In this document: piece after piece, positions 34,184 through 46,260 of the stretch
Layout: every line of letters starts with the position of its first letter
How positions within the stretch are numbered: position 1 is the first letter of the stretch
Source of the DNA: Copromyces sp. CBS 386.78
Lineage: Eukaryota > Ascomycota > Sordariomycetes > Sordariales > Sordariaceae
DNA: 64,000 nucleotides
Direction of reading: 5' to 3'
NCBI GenBank assembly: GCA_030685235.1
Contig: MU839210.1
Span: 1 to 64,000 of the forward strand
Notes under the pieces: model-generated
What the model was told of the DNA's origin: nothing
The model's input: the letters and a program-made list of their open reading frames with translations, nothing else
Database searches by the model: none
Position numbers and translations under genes: made by a program

Positions 34184-36041
34184 GAGTTGGAAGAAAGGTC
34201 ATCAGACCGACGTGCTCTTATCTCAAGCTGAAAGTATTGTGGTTGCATTGCGCCCGTAATAAGGCCCATGGCCAAGCCTGAGCCTAACCGCGAGTTTTGA
34301 CTGACTCCGTTTAGCCCGGGTAAGGTATCGACTGCGGGTTGGCGGCGACGGCGGCTAGAGGTATTCCAGAGAAAACAAGTTTGCAAGGAGAATCATTTCC
34401 TTTGTAAATTGAAGCCATAATCACATCGAGGATGAACTGGAATAAGCAAAAAGAATTCACACCTCATAAGATGCCGGAACGGAGAACAGAGGCTCGAGAG
34501 AGGGCATCTTCATAATGCACTAAAAACCCGGGGGGCGTCCGTGCGTGTGATGGGCGCTCTGCCGCTGTGGGCTGCTGCGGGTTACGGGCTCATCCCTGCA
34601 GGGCGGCGTCCACAATTCGACGCAGGTACAGAACCGGTGGAAAGTGACGTTCATCCAAACAAATTGCGGGTGAAGCGAGGATGTTCCATGGGTGTTGTGG
34701 TTGACCATTTCAAAGTTGTGAAACACGCAACTCGCTCCCTTTTATCTTCCGGCCGTTTGTTTACAACGGAAATCTCAGTGGACAACCGTCGGTATTCCAT
34801 CACGGAAACGGCTTTCTCGCGAGTATGTACCGACAGAAGACCAGGAGGCAGGAGAATATTGTCCGCTGATTGCAACTTCGGAAATGAAGACGAACAGGAA
34901 GAAAACCGCAGATGTGGTGAAGTGACGTCTTACGATGGACCAGAAATCAATAAACTAGCCAGTTGTAGTGTAGGGCAGTAAGTAGAACGAACAGCGGAAC
35001 AGGGGCAATGCCAAGTTTGTTTACAGGACAGTATGGGGTAACAGGGCTGCTAGTTCTGGATGGTTGCTGGGCAGCTGGATTCGGTGCCTGCTGGGCGTCG
35101 ATCCCGTCAACCGCCGTCACCTCTGGAGAAGAGCTCTGGGGTTTGACCGGTCCTGGATAATTTTGCATCATACGGGATGGCCCATGGAGACGGGAGGTAT
35201 CAGAGGAGCATTGGATGGAATTAGAAAACAAAAACAAAACTTTGGTCCATGTAGGTTGTGTCTTCAATCTTTCCCCTTTTAGATCGCGCCTTCTCCCTTC
35301 CCCTCCCACAATATTCTTGCTACAGCATCGTCCATTCCAATCTTCAGGAACCGCAGCCAATCACGAGCTGCCCAGGCTGTTTCACCTTTTCACCATCAAC
35401 GAGAGCCAACGGTTCAGCAACCCAAACAAAATCTCGCAACGCGTTACACCAGTCCTCACTTTGGGATTGGACACAGCGTCAAGTCGGGGGGCCGTCTGAG
35501 GGCGAACGACTGGCCATACATACGGACAGGTTCAAACAAAAAAGGTTTATTTTCCCCGGCTTCACAAACACCAGAGACGGTCGACTTACCTTATTCTCCG
35601 GGTCGCGGGAAACGGCCAGGCTTAAATATCGCCGGCCACCTCTCGACACCCTGACGATTCGTCCACAGGCTTCATTCCAGGCCTCTTCATACTGAAACGC
35701 ATCCCTGCTGGTCGGTTTGCAGAGACACTCGTTCAACATTCATTCATTTCACCCGAAAGCCTAGATATATACGGCTCGGAATCCTTGGTCTCGACTTTGG
35801 CCATTCCCCTCAAGCTTCCATATTTAATATTTAATACAGTATCCGAAGCATCGAGCTCGGAGCCGCCCGTCTCCGCCTCCAGGTTGTTTATGCTCCAGCC
35901 CGCAACCGGCGCTTGACGATCTTGCAACCTGCCCGGCATAAGCGCAGAAGATCGAGGTTAGGAAGACGAAACTTGAAGCCTCGGCAACAACACAGACAAA
36001 GGAGCTTCCCAAACAGGATATCAACTGCTTAAAACCCGAAG
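34184..36041. other. 1.9 kb intergenic between the HET gene and the proline-rich gene
   Basis: Overlapping frames (up to 150 codons) on both strands look like shadows; none has a motif. An A/T-rich patch near 35818-35835 lies upstream of the 36042 start. No gene is supported. Confidence 0.4.
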
Positions 36042-39002
36042 ATGCCCGCCCAACCCAAGCTCGCTCCTCTTAGGCGCGCCGCCTCTACTAGATTCGAATT
36101 CCGCGACGACGATAGCGACAGCGACGACGTTGACCAACCTCCATCTGGATCCGCACCCCACCCAGTTACAGGCTTAGGCATAAGCTTGAAAGGTCCTACG
36201 CCGCCCCCAGAAGCTGGAGCGTCTGGATAGTAAGTATTTGTTTTTCCGTTTCCCCATTCCAGCATCTCAATGGCACATTCATTCCCTTGTCCCTTCCTGT
36301 TTCATGCATCAAGAATTCTTCCGGTATTGTGCTGTCTGGTTGTCGTGGCTCAGCTGGAAAAGCTGAATCGATGCCCTTGACACAAGCTGCAGGGCGAATT
36401 CCTTCACTGTACGCTAGTTGCCTTTATTGGTGGATTACACGCCTGAGTTGGACAGCTTCTTTCAGCGGTCGTGTTCGCTATGCCACGAGTATGCCCGGTT
36501 GACGGGATGCTGCGCGCCTGTAACTCACATGCAACTACAACCCTCCCCCCTTCCATCACCATGCATCATTCATATACAACCTTGTCCCACCTTGCCTGCT
36601 TCAGCAACTTCTGTCAGCATCATAATCAAGCGAGGCGTAGTCAAGAATCCTTCGAGATGAACGATTGCTCTCCCTGATTTTCAACCTAGTTCGCGCAGTC
36701 CTCCTCCTCTTCTCCCTTCAAACAAAGCTACTCGATAAACCAACAAGCGCTCACTCAGTTGGGCGCTTTGACTGTTACAACCGCGGTAAAACTAACCACT
36801 CCGGTGACTTATAGCGAGACCGTCCCGGTGCAACCCCCGCCCAGAAACCCGCGACGTCTCGCAGTCCAGCAGAAGCAGACCTTCCGACCCACCTCGTCAG
36901 TCTACTCGGAGAACTCTCCCCCTCTTGCGCCCCACGACCCCGAGCAACCTAGCACGCTGGCGTCCCATCACTTTCAACGCTATGGAGGGGGTGAGGAGAT
37001 CTCGCCCCCCAGCTCGCCAGAGCCCAGCTATAGCCAACCCCGTCGACCTCCCGTCCTCCCGCCGGGCGATGTCTCCCCGATCGAGGAGGAATATGAGGAG
37101 ACGGCGCAAGGAGCTTTCGAACCTCAGCCCTATGGGAGGAGCCAACAACATTCCTACTACCAGGGTCCGGGGCCCCGCTCACCTCCGCCGAACCACAATG
37201 CCGTGGCCAGTCTCAACATGATGCGCCGCGGCCAGCGCAAACTCTCGGACGCCGCCCTGCGCGATACCCATGCGAACCGTGCGCCCTCGCCTCAACAACA
37301 CCGGAATCCGGGACCGGGTTTCCCCATGTTTGATCCGGTAACTGGCGAACGCCTGGACAGTGCACATGGTCGTCCGCTGAACAGGCTTCCTCCGGGTGCG
37401 CCCTATGCGCAAGCTCCGGGATTCGCTCGGCAGCAGTCACCACCGCCGCTTGCAGGCCCACAACAGAGAATGGCTTCTGTCGGGGATAGGATGATGAGGA
37501 TGGCGAGTCCGGAACCTCGAGACGGCCGCCCAGACCCGGCAGCAGGAGCTTTCACGGCCAATCGTCCGGGTTGGCGTGGACCAAGTGGTCGAACAGCTAT
37601 CGTTGACCCCGTTCGTGATAATCCTCAGGTTCCTCCGTTGAGGATACCCGATCGCAATGGCAGACGGGTTGTTTCGCAGCAAGCCCCTGGACCTGGCCAG
37701 AGACCAGAGTTGTCTCTGGGTATTCCTAGACGGGATCAGATGTCCCCTCCACCGCGTGCTGGCGCACAGATGGGGTATGCGCCACGGGACCCCGGCCAGA
37801 GAGTCACGTCCTCGTCTCAGGTTCACCCGCAGTCCGCAACAACACCGCGTCCTGTGAGAAGTCCAGTTTATCCGAACCCACCACATTCTGCGATCACCCC
37901 TCGAGGAGATGCACCGTTCGTGCCAGCCCAGCAGCTCCAACGTGACGGTATGGGCCCTGCTCCTCCGAGGGCGTTCTCTCCTGATTCGCCCACAAACGCT
38001 TCTCCTGTGAACTATAGTCCACAGCCGAATTCTGTCCGGAGAAAGCCCACCCCAACTTACGCCAATCATCAACCTCAGGACTCCGTCTCCTCCGTCTACT
38101 CCCAGCAGCAGCCTGAGGTGCCGGTATCAAAGCAGCAGCCTCCTGCCGCCCCAGCTGCGGCTACCAACCCGCATCCAGCTGACGAGGCCTGGGTGCAACC
38201 CCCTTCGCGTTTCAGCGTGACCACCTATGCAACCAGCATATCTACCACCGCTACCCCACGCGAGTCCCTGGACGATTTCAATCACAATGGTAACAACCAG
38301 CCCCCGGTTCCCAGCATTCCGCAGCAACATCGTCCCGAGAACCCCAAGGACGAAGAGCCGACGGAATCCATTATGAACAGGAGCAGACCGAAGCTCGAAG
38401 GCTTCGACTACAAGAAGAAAGACCAAGCGCCCATCGTCGTCTCCCTCAAAGACCAAATCATCTCTCCCTACGAGACCGTCATCGAGCGTGAATCGCCCGC
38501 CGCCCGCGACCGCCGAGTTGCTGCCACCGGTGTCGGTGCCAAACCACCAACTTCTTCCCAAGGAACCCACAGACGAGTCTCCGCCACCCCCTCCGACATC
38601 AACAAATCCCTCCCGCCCGCTCCTCCCGAACTCGAAGCTCTCTCCATCCACAACGCCGACGGCACCTCACAACCAAAATCCCCCAAAGACCTCACCGCCA
38701 CAGAGCGCGTAGCGCTCTACGACGCGCAAATCCAGGACCTCGGAAACCGCCGCATCAACATCACCCGCTCCATCAAGCAGATGACGGAGCTGATGCCGAC
38801 GGACAACATCTTGAACAGCGAGGCGGTCCGCCGCAAGCGCGAAATCGAGAAACAAAAGGTCGAGGCCCTCAAGACGGAGCTGGCGGAGGTGCAGAGGGAG
38901 ATGTACGAGATGGGATTGAAGCTGCATCGGGCGTATAAGAGGCAGGAGAAGGAGGCGAGCTTTGAGCCGACTACGCTTTGGGTTAGGAGGGTTACCGGGT
39001 GA
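36042..39002 (+). CDS. Disordered proline-rich protein with C-terminal coiled coil, function unknown
   Basis: Two exons (36042-36229 and 36815-39002) are joined over a 585-nt intron, giving 791 residues. The donor GTAAGT follows 62 codons. The acceptor TTATAG is preceded by AACTAACC, and the join is in phase (GASG-YETVPVQ). The N-terminus has an acidic Asp/Ser stretch (residues 22-31). Most of the protein is low complexity, rich in Pro, Gln, Ser, Arg and Gly. About residues 690-780 form a charged amphipathic coiled coil (ERVALYDAQIQDLGNRR, then EIEKQKVEALKTELAEV). No enzyme motif, signal peptide or membrane segment was found. I do not recognise the family; a scaffold role is only a guess. The long intron could hide a small extra exon. 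Confidence 0.75.
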
Positions 39003-39532
39003 TGGAGAAGTGGTGATTGTTTGTATGTTGGGTTTGGGGGTTGGCTATTCGTTTCGTCATTCCCGTTTGAAAAAAAGGAGGTGTTTTTCCTTTTCTCTTG
39101 GGATGCAGGATTGTTTTTATGTTGTGAAAAGCATGAAACATGCTAGCGAGCGAGCAGTGCCTCGGTGCAGTATAAGTGGAGTTTATGCGTTGTAAGGGGT
39201 TTGTTTTGTTCTTTTGTTCTTTTTTTGAGATATCAAAGCAACACTTCTGTATTTGTACTTGTATGGATGGCATTTTTGGGACAGTTATGGATGATAACAA
39301 TAGGCAAAAGCAAAAGTGAAGCAAGTATTTTGAACGAGCTAAGCCATCTTGATTGTCTGAACTGTGTAGTTGATGGTGATTATCAGAATTACTGGAGAGA
39401 CTTGTATGCGCCATTGATCTGCAAGAATAAAAACAAAACAAAAAAAGTACAGAAAAATACCAAAACGGACGCTCAGAAACTCGAAAATAAAAAAAGAAGA
39501 AAAGAGAAGAAAAGAAAAAAAAGGTCAAAAGA
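39003..39532. other. 3' region of the proline-rich gene, A/T-rich
   Basis: This is mostly A/T-rich DNA. Its right end (about 39488-39532) is an A/G tract that reads as T-runs on the minus strand and would terminate the 5S rRNA gene. The 190-codon minus-strand frame overlapping it is low-complexity and spans the 5S gene, so it is not a gene. Confidence 0.5.
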
Positions 39533-39651
39533 ACATACAACACCTGGGATTCGCTGGTCGTCACCGACCCAACTACTAGTCAGGCGATTGGTAGCTTATC
39601 TATGGGAGAGCGGACGGGATCCCGAGTTTTCTACCATCTATGGTCGTATGT
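39533..39651 (-). rRNA. 5S ribosomal RNA
   Basis: The minus strand reads ACATACGACC at its 5' end, then AAAACTCGGGATCCCGTCCG, the internal TAGTAGTTGGGTCGGTGACG region, and ends TGTTGTATGT, complementary to the 5' end. The length of 119 nt is normal. The 5' helix closes perfectly and the arms GGTAG/CTACC pair. GATAAA lies at -29 to -24 (39680-39675), where Neurospora 5S genes carry a TATA-like element. T-runs follow the 3' end. A single dispersed 5S copy outside the rDNA array is typical of Neurospora and relatives. It looks intact and shows no sign of RIP. Confidence 0.96.
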
Positions 39652-40692
39652 GCTTGAATGGTGAACAAGTTGTGTTTATCAGGTCCTAGACTAGGTGACC
39701 ACCGAGCTACTGTTCTCTATATAAATTAAAATTCCAGTTTCTGGCGTCTTCTGCATTGAGTCGTTGATGGGTGTTTCGTTTCTACTATTCCGGGTTCGTC
39801 TTCATCACGTTGAGGTACATACCGGATATGATCCTCAAAAGCAAGGACTACAAGTCTAGACTAGGGTCCACCTTCGTTAAGTAAGTATGTGTTTTATGTA
39901 TGGAAATGATAAAAAATTTTGTCAACGTGGCTTAGGTAGACTAATTCCCCTGAATGGCTTTTCTGTCTAGGTATTTCTTCACCATCTTCGAGCCCCCCTT
40001 AACTGCCTTAACTGCCTTGGCGGCCTTGACAGCCCTGATACGAACCGCCTTCGTTGAGTGCGCATGTATATAGGTATAAATCAGGAATAGCCTGCCTGCC
40101 GGCTTTTTTTGAGAGCTCTTCGAATCTGTTAGCAGGTACGTGTAGATAATATGAAATCTGTGGAGCCTGAAATCCCTTCTTCGCCTTTTACCCAGCCTAA
40201 CTCAGTTCCGCGAAATTTTGTTCCTCGCTATGCGATGATGATGATGATGGATGATATGAGACGATATGCAGCGAAAAGAAACAGCCAAAGCAACTCCAAA
40301 ATGAAGATGAATGATATGATGATTTGATGAAGCTAGATAACGTGGCAGACAAAAAGGGGGGCTTGGCATAGCATATGAGTATGTGGGCATTGAGCCCTGA
40401 AAGGGGAAAGGCGTTTGGAAATAAAGCAATCCTTTTTTTTCTTCCTTTCACCCACGCCAGCTAGTGATAACCATCCAGTAAGCGCCGTATCCTCCTGAGT
40501 TCTTCCAAGCAAAACCATACTTAAAGGAATCGAGCAGTTAAGTCGACCGTCTAGACCTACTAGCATCGCCCACCCACTGATTGCGCCTCGTCATGTTTTT
40601 GCCCTTTATTTTCTCTGACTACTGTCCTCTGAATCCTGCAAGATCGTCGCAGCCATGGTTGCCAATGCACAGACAGAGAGCTCGGTCTTCTC
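39652..40692. other. Intergenic, 5S promoter side and finger-gene 3' side
   Basis: The first 30 bp carry the TATA-like GATAAA of the 5S gene. The rest has a short ATG-repeat microsatellite near 40233-40252 and no supported gene. Confidence 0.45.
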
Positions 40693-43600
40693 CTAGGCGT
40701 TCCTCGTTGCCAAAGTCTGCCTGACATGCGCTGGTAACGTCGACGGTATATCTTCGTCATCCGAGGAGTCTGAATCGTCGTCATCGTCGTCGTTATGGTT
40801 ACTGTTGTGGTTATTTTGAACTGGTCTCGAGGCGGGCCCGCTTCCCAGTTGGTGATCGATGTCCATCTCGTCGTTGGCCGCACTGGGGCTCCCAGACCCT
40901 GAGCCACTCTCGTCTTCATCCTCCTCATCTGACTGGCCGTTGCTATTGGCACTCTGGTAGTTCAACGCAGGTGGCGGGCGGGTAGGATCGTGAACCTCGG
41001 CCGTAGCCGCGACACCAGCTAGACCACCGCCGATCTCAGAGACGGATAGTGTAGACTTGGTAGGCATCTGGTATGTCCCGCTCGCGTCCATCCGCCTTCT
41101 CTTAGCCTCGTGTTCCTCCCAAACGGCATTGGCACGCGGCGCGTTAGCCGCAACCCAACCGCTACCGGCGGGACGAGGGGGAACCGCCCCCGTGGAAGCA
41201 GGAGCAGCTGCTTGCTGGGCCGCCGCTTTTTCCGCTTTTTGCCTCTTCTTGAGCTTCTCGAGACCCATCCGCTCCTCTTCTGCCTTGATTTCTGCCTTTG
41301 TTCGGCGTTGACGCAGGCGGACTCCGTACTTCTTCCTGATCATCGATTGCTTGGTGCCGAAGCTGTTCCGTAGTCCTTCGATCTTGATCCGCCGCTCATT
41401 CTCGTCGGGTATCGCGTAGGCTTCGGCGAATCTCGGCGCAAACTTCTTTTCCGCTTCCTTGAGGTCAGCGTCCATCATCGCTAGCTGCTCCTGAGTTAAG
41501 TGACCGTAAGGGTCGGCTGAGTTAGGGGTCTTGCTGACGGCGGGTGTCTCGGCGGAGGGTGTCGAGCCAGCCGATGTAAGGTCTATAGTCCTGGCTACCG
41601 CTGGTGTTGCCTGCGCTTGGGATGAGGGGACGATAGACGAAGGAACTGGCTGGGGTTGCGGAACCGCACGAGGAGGACGACCGGGCCCTCGAGCTGAGGC
41701 TGGGCCAGCATGGAAGCAAGTTTGGGCGCGTTCATGTGATTGGTGCTCATCACTTCTGGTGAACCCTTCGCCGCAATACTGGCAGGAAAACTCGAAGCCC
41801 TTTACACTCGCCGGGGGAGGCACAGTGCAGAGTTGGCGGTTCGTATGCTGGTATGCGTTAGACATGTTGAGATTCTCCTGAGAGGACCTTGAGCTTCATA
41901 TCACTTACGTATTCGTAGGGAGCTTGATGTGTGAATACCCTGTAGCAGCCCATACATTGCAAGCGGCCAGCGTAGGTTGACTGGGATGTTGGAGGAGGAG
42001 GTCGAGCAGCCTGCGTAGTAGGCATCACCCTTTCATGCTGCTCTTCCACGATGTCCGCCGGATTGTAACCAAGACGCTCAGCCTTGGCAAGGGCCGTGAG
42101 CAGAGGTTTCGCCTCTATCGTTAGGAGGCGTGCATTCAAGCACTTGTCCAGAAAGGCATCACTTGCCTTGTTGATGATAACGTCGGCAACATCATCGAGA
42201 TCAGCTGTCGAGAAGTGGCTGATCAACTCGTGCTTGGACTCGAGAACCATCTTTTGCCCGAAATCTCTGACTGCACGGCGGGTAGTGGATGGTACGGCGT
42301 GATGTATTGATGCGTTGAGCTATAAAGATATGGTCAGACAAGGGTCGAGAAGGCGAGCTGAAAGTGAGGCTACTAGAGTAGTGGAAGGGTGAAAGATGAG
42401 AGGAGGTTAGGGGCTAGTCATTTGAAGATATATCTCAAAGGTGTAGCCCGTACGGCAGGTTATGTCTACGCAAGATGGGATGAGAGACAAATAATGGCAA
42501 ATAACGGGGAGATATTACGATCCCACGTAGTACTCTGTATCTCGTCCCAACTTTTCCAAATATCCGTATACACAAACGACTTGCGAGCACTCCTACGTGA
42601 TAGAGAACGCTGTGCTGAGGCAAAGCCCAGACCATCTGATGTGGACATAACGTCTGAGGCCTCCCCCAAGCATATGTAAGGTGATAGGCGAGGTGTAGAT
42701 GAGGTGCAGGTAAGGTAGCGCGGCTTCTGATTGGGCGCATGGTAAACTTGAAAGGGCACAGCAAGTGGACTTACAATAAAAGCTTGGTGAAACTCGGTGC
42801 CCAATATACACTTCTCCCAGTTATCCCGAAAGACGCGCCGAACGGCGTCGGGTGTGCTTTGTTGAATCGCATAGGTCAACCGTGTGCAGTCGTCTGCGAA
42901 CTTCTTGTTGAGGTGTGCGTGTGTTGTTACTGGCGAAGGGAACCCGGAGCTAGGAATCGGCTCAGCCGGTGGCGGCGGCTGGCTCACGGGCCGCGATCTG
43001 GGCGGATCCATGATGATAGGCTTTGAGATCAAGCCGTCGTTACGCGATGTATATCGGGGCTCGTGTGGGTGGTATTGCTGTTGGGAGGGAGCCGAAGGAG
43101 GGTGATGCCGAGGATCACCGAGAAGATACGAATGCTGGTAATGTTGCTGGGGATGCGCGGGCGGCGGGGCTTGATGTTGGTATTGGGAGGCTTGATGGTG
43201 ATGTTGGTATGACTGTCGTTGAGAACGCGCAGGCGGGGGGAGTTGGGTTGAGGGCACCGGCGCGGGGGCGGGCTGGAGCGGGGGTTGCGTATGGTAAGGT
43301 TGAGGATGGAATTGAAATGATGGTTGGTTGTAATGGTTCGGTCGGTGCGATCTAGCTTGTGCTGGAGGATCGGGGGCCGAAGGTTGTGGTTGAGCCTGGG
43401 CGGGAGGTTGCGATTGGGATGGCGGTTGCGATGCGGGATGCTCTTGGTGTTGCCGGCTCGGTTCGTACTTCAATTGCGCCGGCGACGGCAACTGCGATGA
43501 TGATGATGATGATGATGGATGCGCTGGCTGAGCATGCAGTCTTGCCGGGTGAGCGTGGCCACTGTCACTGTCGTATTGTACCGTTATGGGGTCTCTCCAT

Positions 43601-44364
43601 CGAATGGGATCCCTGAAGTTGGTTCGAGCAGAGGCTGTAGTCGTGGTATTCGGGATCGTCCTGGTGGCAGGGTCGGTCGCAGATACAGTCGCGTTCGCAG
43701 GAGTCGAGGTTGAGGTCAAAGTCGCGGCAGAATTTGTCGCGTCTGGAATCGAGGGCGGCGACGGAGCGGGTGGTCTCTGGGGCTGCTGGGGTTGCCCATT
43801 CAGCGCAGGCCTGTCAGCGGTCGGAGTGGAGGACCCCGGCAGTCGGGGGACGGTCGTTGCGCTAGAGGCCCCGGCCGTAGAGCTAAGGAAGCTTCCACCT
43901 GGCGCCGCCGTTTCCACGCCACCGGTAGGAGCAGAATCGGAGACTGTGCCGTTGGTATCGTGGCTTTGTGCGATGTGCGTAGTCGCAGAAGATGTAGATA
44001 AATCCGAATTGGGGACAACGCTGGTTGATGTCGCGGTTGAGGTTGAGGTTGAGGTTCCCGGTGCTGCTAACAAGTGCTGATGATCGTCCTTAGCGGTGGG
44101 ACTCGGGGCCTGGGAATTCTGGTGCGGATTGGAAGTCGGGGCCTCGACCGCGCCTGCACTTGTCGATGGACCTGTGGCCGGGGGTGCTGATGATGGCGAT
44201 GGGATTCTGGGCGCATCTGGCCGAGGTGGTGTATCTGGAGCTACCGGCGCCGTTGGTCTTGTTGCTGGTTCAGGTTGAGGCTCTTGGTGTGGTGACAACG
44301 GCGCTGGTGCAGCTGACTCCGGGACCTGTTCCTGCAGCCGCCAATGCGGGACGTCTTGTGTCAT
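40693..44364 (-). CDS. Large disordered protein with two CxxC-H-C zinc-finger-like motifs, function unknown
   Basis: Three exons (44364-42775, 42319-41909, 41847-40693) with introns of 455 and 61 nt encode 1,051 residues. All joins are phase 0. Start is ATG 44364 (CAAAATGAC). The first 450 or so residues are Pro/Gln/Ser/Thr-rich and disordered. A folded, helix-like region follows at about 490-640. Then come two motifs of identical spacing, C-X2-C-X12-H-X5-C, at about 652-674 and 690-712. The first is completed only by splicing intron 2 (CMGC in exon 2, HTNRQLC in exon 3), which strongly supports the model. A basic region (about 825-900) and an acidic Asp/Ser-rich C-terminus suggest a nuclear protein. 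I do not recognise the family. It could be annotated as two genes (breaking at intron 1), but the exon 2 frame is open up to the acceptor. Confidence 0.75.
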
Positions 44365-46260
44365 TTTGCCAGAGGGGAGCTCTTTCCAGAGCTTTAGACA
44401 ACTGAATGAGAAAAAACCAAAATTTGATGGGGTCACAAGGACTCAATACCACCGTCCTTTGGTTCTCTCTGTTCTACCGCTTTCTGATTATCCAACAAAA
44501 TAAGGAACCAATTGATGGGTGACCAAGATCGTAGAATGTTCCTTTGCCGCAGCCTGTGTATCGCAGAGGGAAGAAAAATTAGAGACGGAGAGCTCCACGA
44601 TGGGACGCGGGGTTGGATGGACGCGCCCAGGGAGTATGCCGGAGGTGCTAACTGCTGAATGGTCCCGGCCCGTGTTTTCCTACCCGACCGTTTGATGAAC
44701 TTTGCCAAAACTCGGTTGTTGTGATGTTGTTGGGTACTGATTAATTGCCGTGTTGCAGATCTGGGTATGTGAGAAATTCGCCAATTTCCGTCAGTTCGAT
44801 GATCCGGTGCCGGCGGTAGTTATATCTTTTTGTTGACTTTTTTCGTGTCCCGGAGAAGGATCACGGATGGGATTGATGTTTCAATAGTCCCAGGACCCAC
44901 ATGCGAGGATTATCATGTACCCATAGACATATGGTCACGGCGCAGCCTATGAGAATGTATGTGCATGGGAAGTCTGTACCTATGCGGTGCATCTGCCTGA
45001 GCTTTGTTAGTTGTAACAGAGATGTCGGTTAAAATGGATACTCACTCGTTATTGCAAAGTACCACGATGTTAATTACCTTCAGAAGTTCACATTACCAAA
45101 CGGGCTAGTCTTCCGTGACTTATAATTACCCATCTGCAACATGGACAATCAAGCACGGCTTATGTGAGTTTAATTTGAGAAGCTCATTTGATGCAAAATG
45201 AAACTTGGCTATTAGTTATCAGTTATGGTACCCTCGCATCTGCTTTGAAGTTTCATTCTCTCATCTTTCATCTGTCCTCGAAACTTTACAATGTGTGTAC
45301 GTAGCTGCCGCTGCTTCACCCACTATGTCCTGTGCAGTGTCCAGAACCTAGGCTTGAACAACCTCTTTTCGTATTCTCAGATGATATTTCCTTGTGAGAA
45401 TTCGTTTGTCTCCCTTGGCGCCGAATGTGCAATTCATGCGTTTGTAAATCTGAGTGGGTGACATGGACTTGGCCGGCATTGTCAGAGTATATTTGTCACA
45501 TCCGAAGCCCTTGGTCTGTTTTAGCGCAGTTAATGACACGGGTCGTAATTTACGCTCGGTATGTGTTCCGTTAGCGTCAGGCAACACACCCATTTATAGC
45601 TTCTATGTTGAACCACGGTTCCTTTTCATTTCTTACGGCGTAGGTAAACATGATAGCCTTAACTATGCTCTTGTATGCCGGGTTATGATGCTCTGTGTAA
45701 TTAAAAGTCTAGGAAAGGAGAAATCACTGGCGCGATTGGAAAACTGGTTACTGAGGGAAAGAGAGGTACATCAAAACAGACAAGGGGTCGTTTGAGTAAA
45801 GAGAGTAAATACAAACGCCATTATGCGCCCTGTGGCCGTTTGTTAATTGCATGATGAAATGCCCAGAAGAAGCCGCGATTGGCACACAACATGTAGAACG
45901 AGCAATTGGAACATCACATACTCTTTTATGAGTAGGGGTTGCTAAAAAGGACGAGCGTGTCGTATGCTGACGCAGATAATAACGAATAACAAGCAACCGC
46001 TCAAGTAATGCAAAACCATCTCGTTTCCTGTGTTTTCAAGCCTGTTCAAACAAAAGAATCATCGATCATGACCATAACTCGACGTTCATTAGGGTTAAGT
46101 ATAGAACAACAATGCTTCGCCGACACGGAGCTCCTCCCGGCTTTCAACCCCTTCCGGCTCTCCTGACGCCTCTCCGAGAGCAAGATGCATGAAAAATCAC
46201 GGCACAGTTTGAAGTGAACTTTCAACGCAGTACACCCTTTGTGCACGCTCAAGTGGAAAC
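44365..46260. other. 1.9 kb intergenic
   Basis: The left part is the promoter and leader of the finger protein gene. The right part is the 3' side of annexin. Frames of 80-113 codons have no motif. No gene is supported. Confidence 0.4.

Noticed and set aside
38992..39564. 190-codon minus-strand frame
   Set aside because: Low-complexity Phe/Ser-rich and partly overlaps the 3' end of the 5S rRNA gene.
41858..42250. Separate gene starting at 42250
   Set aside because: The frame is open upstream to a splice acceptor at 42320 that is in phase with the 42775-44364 exon, so it is better as an internal exon.
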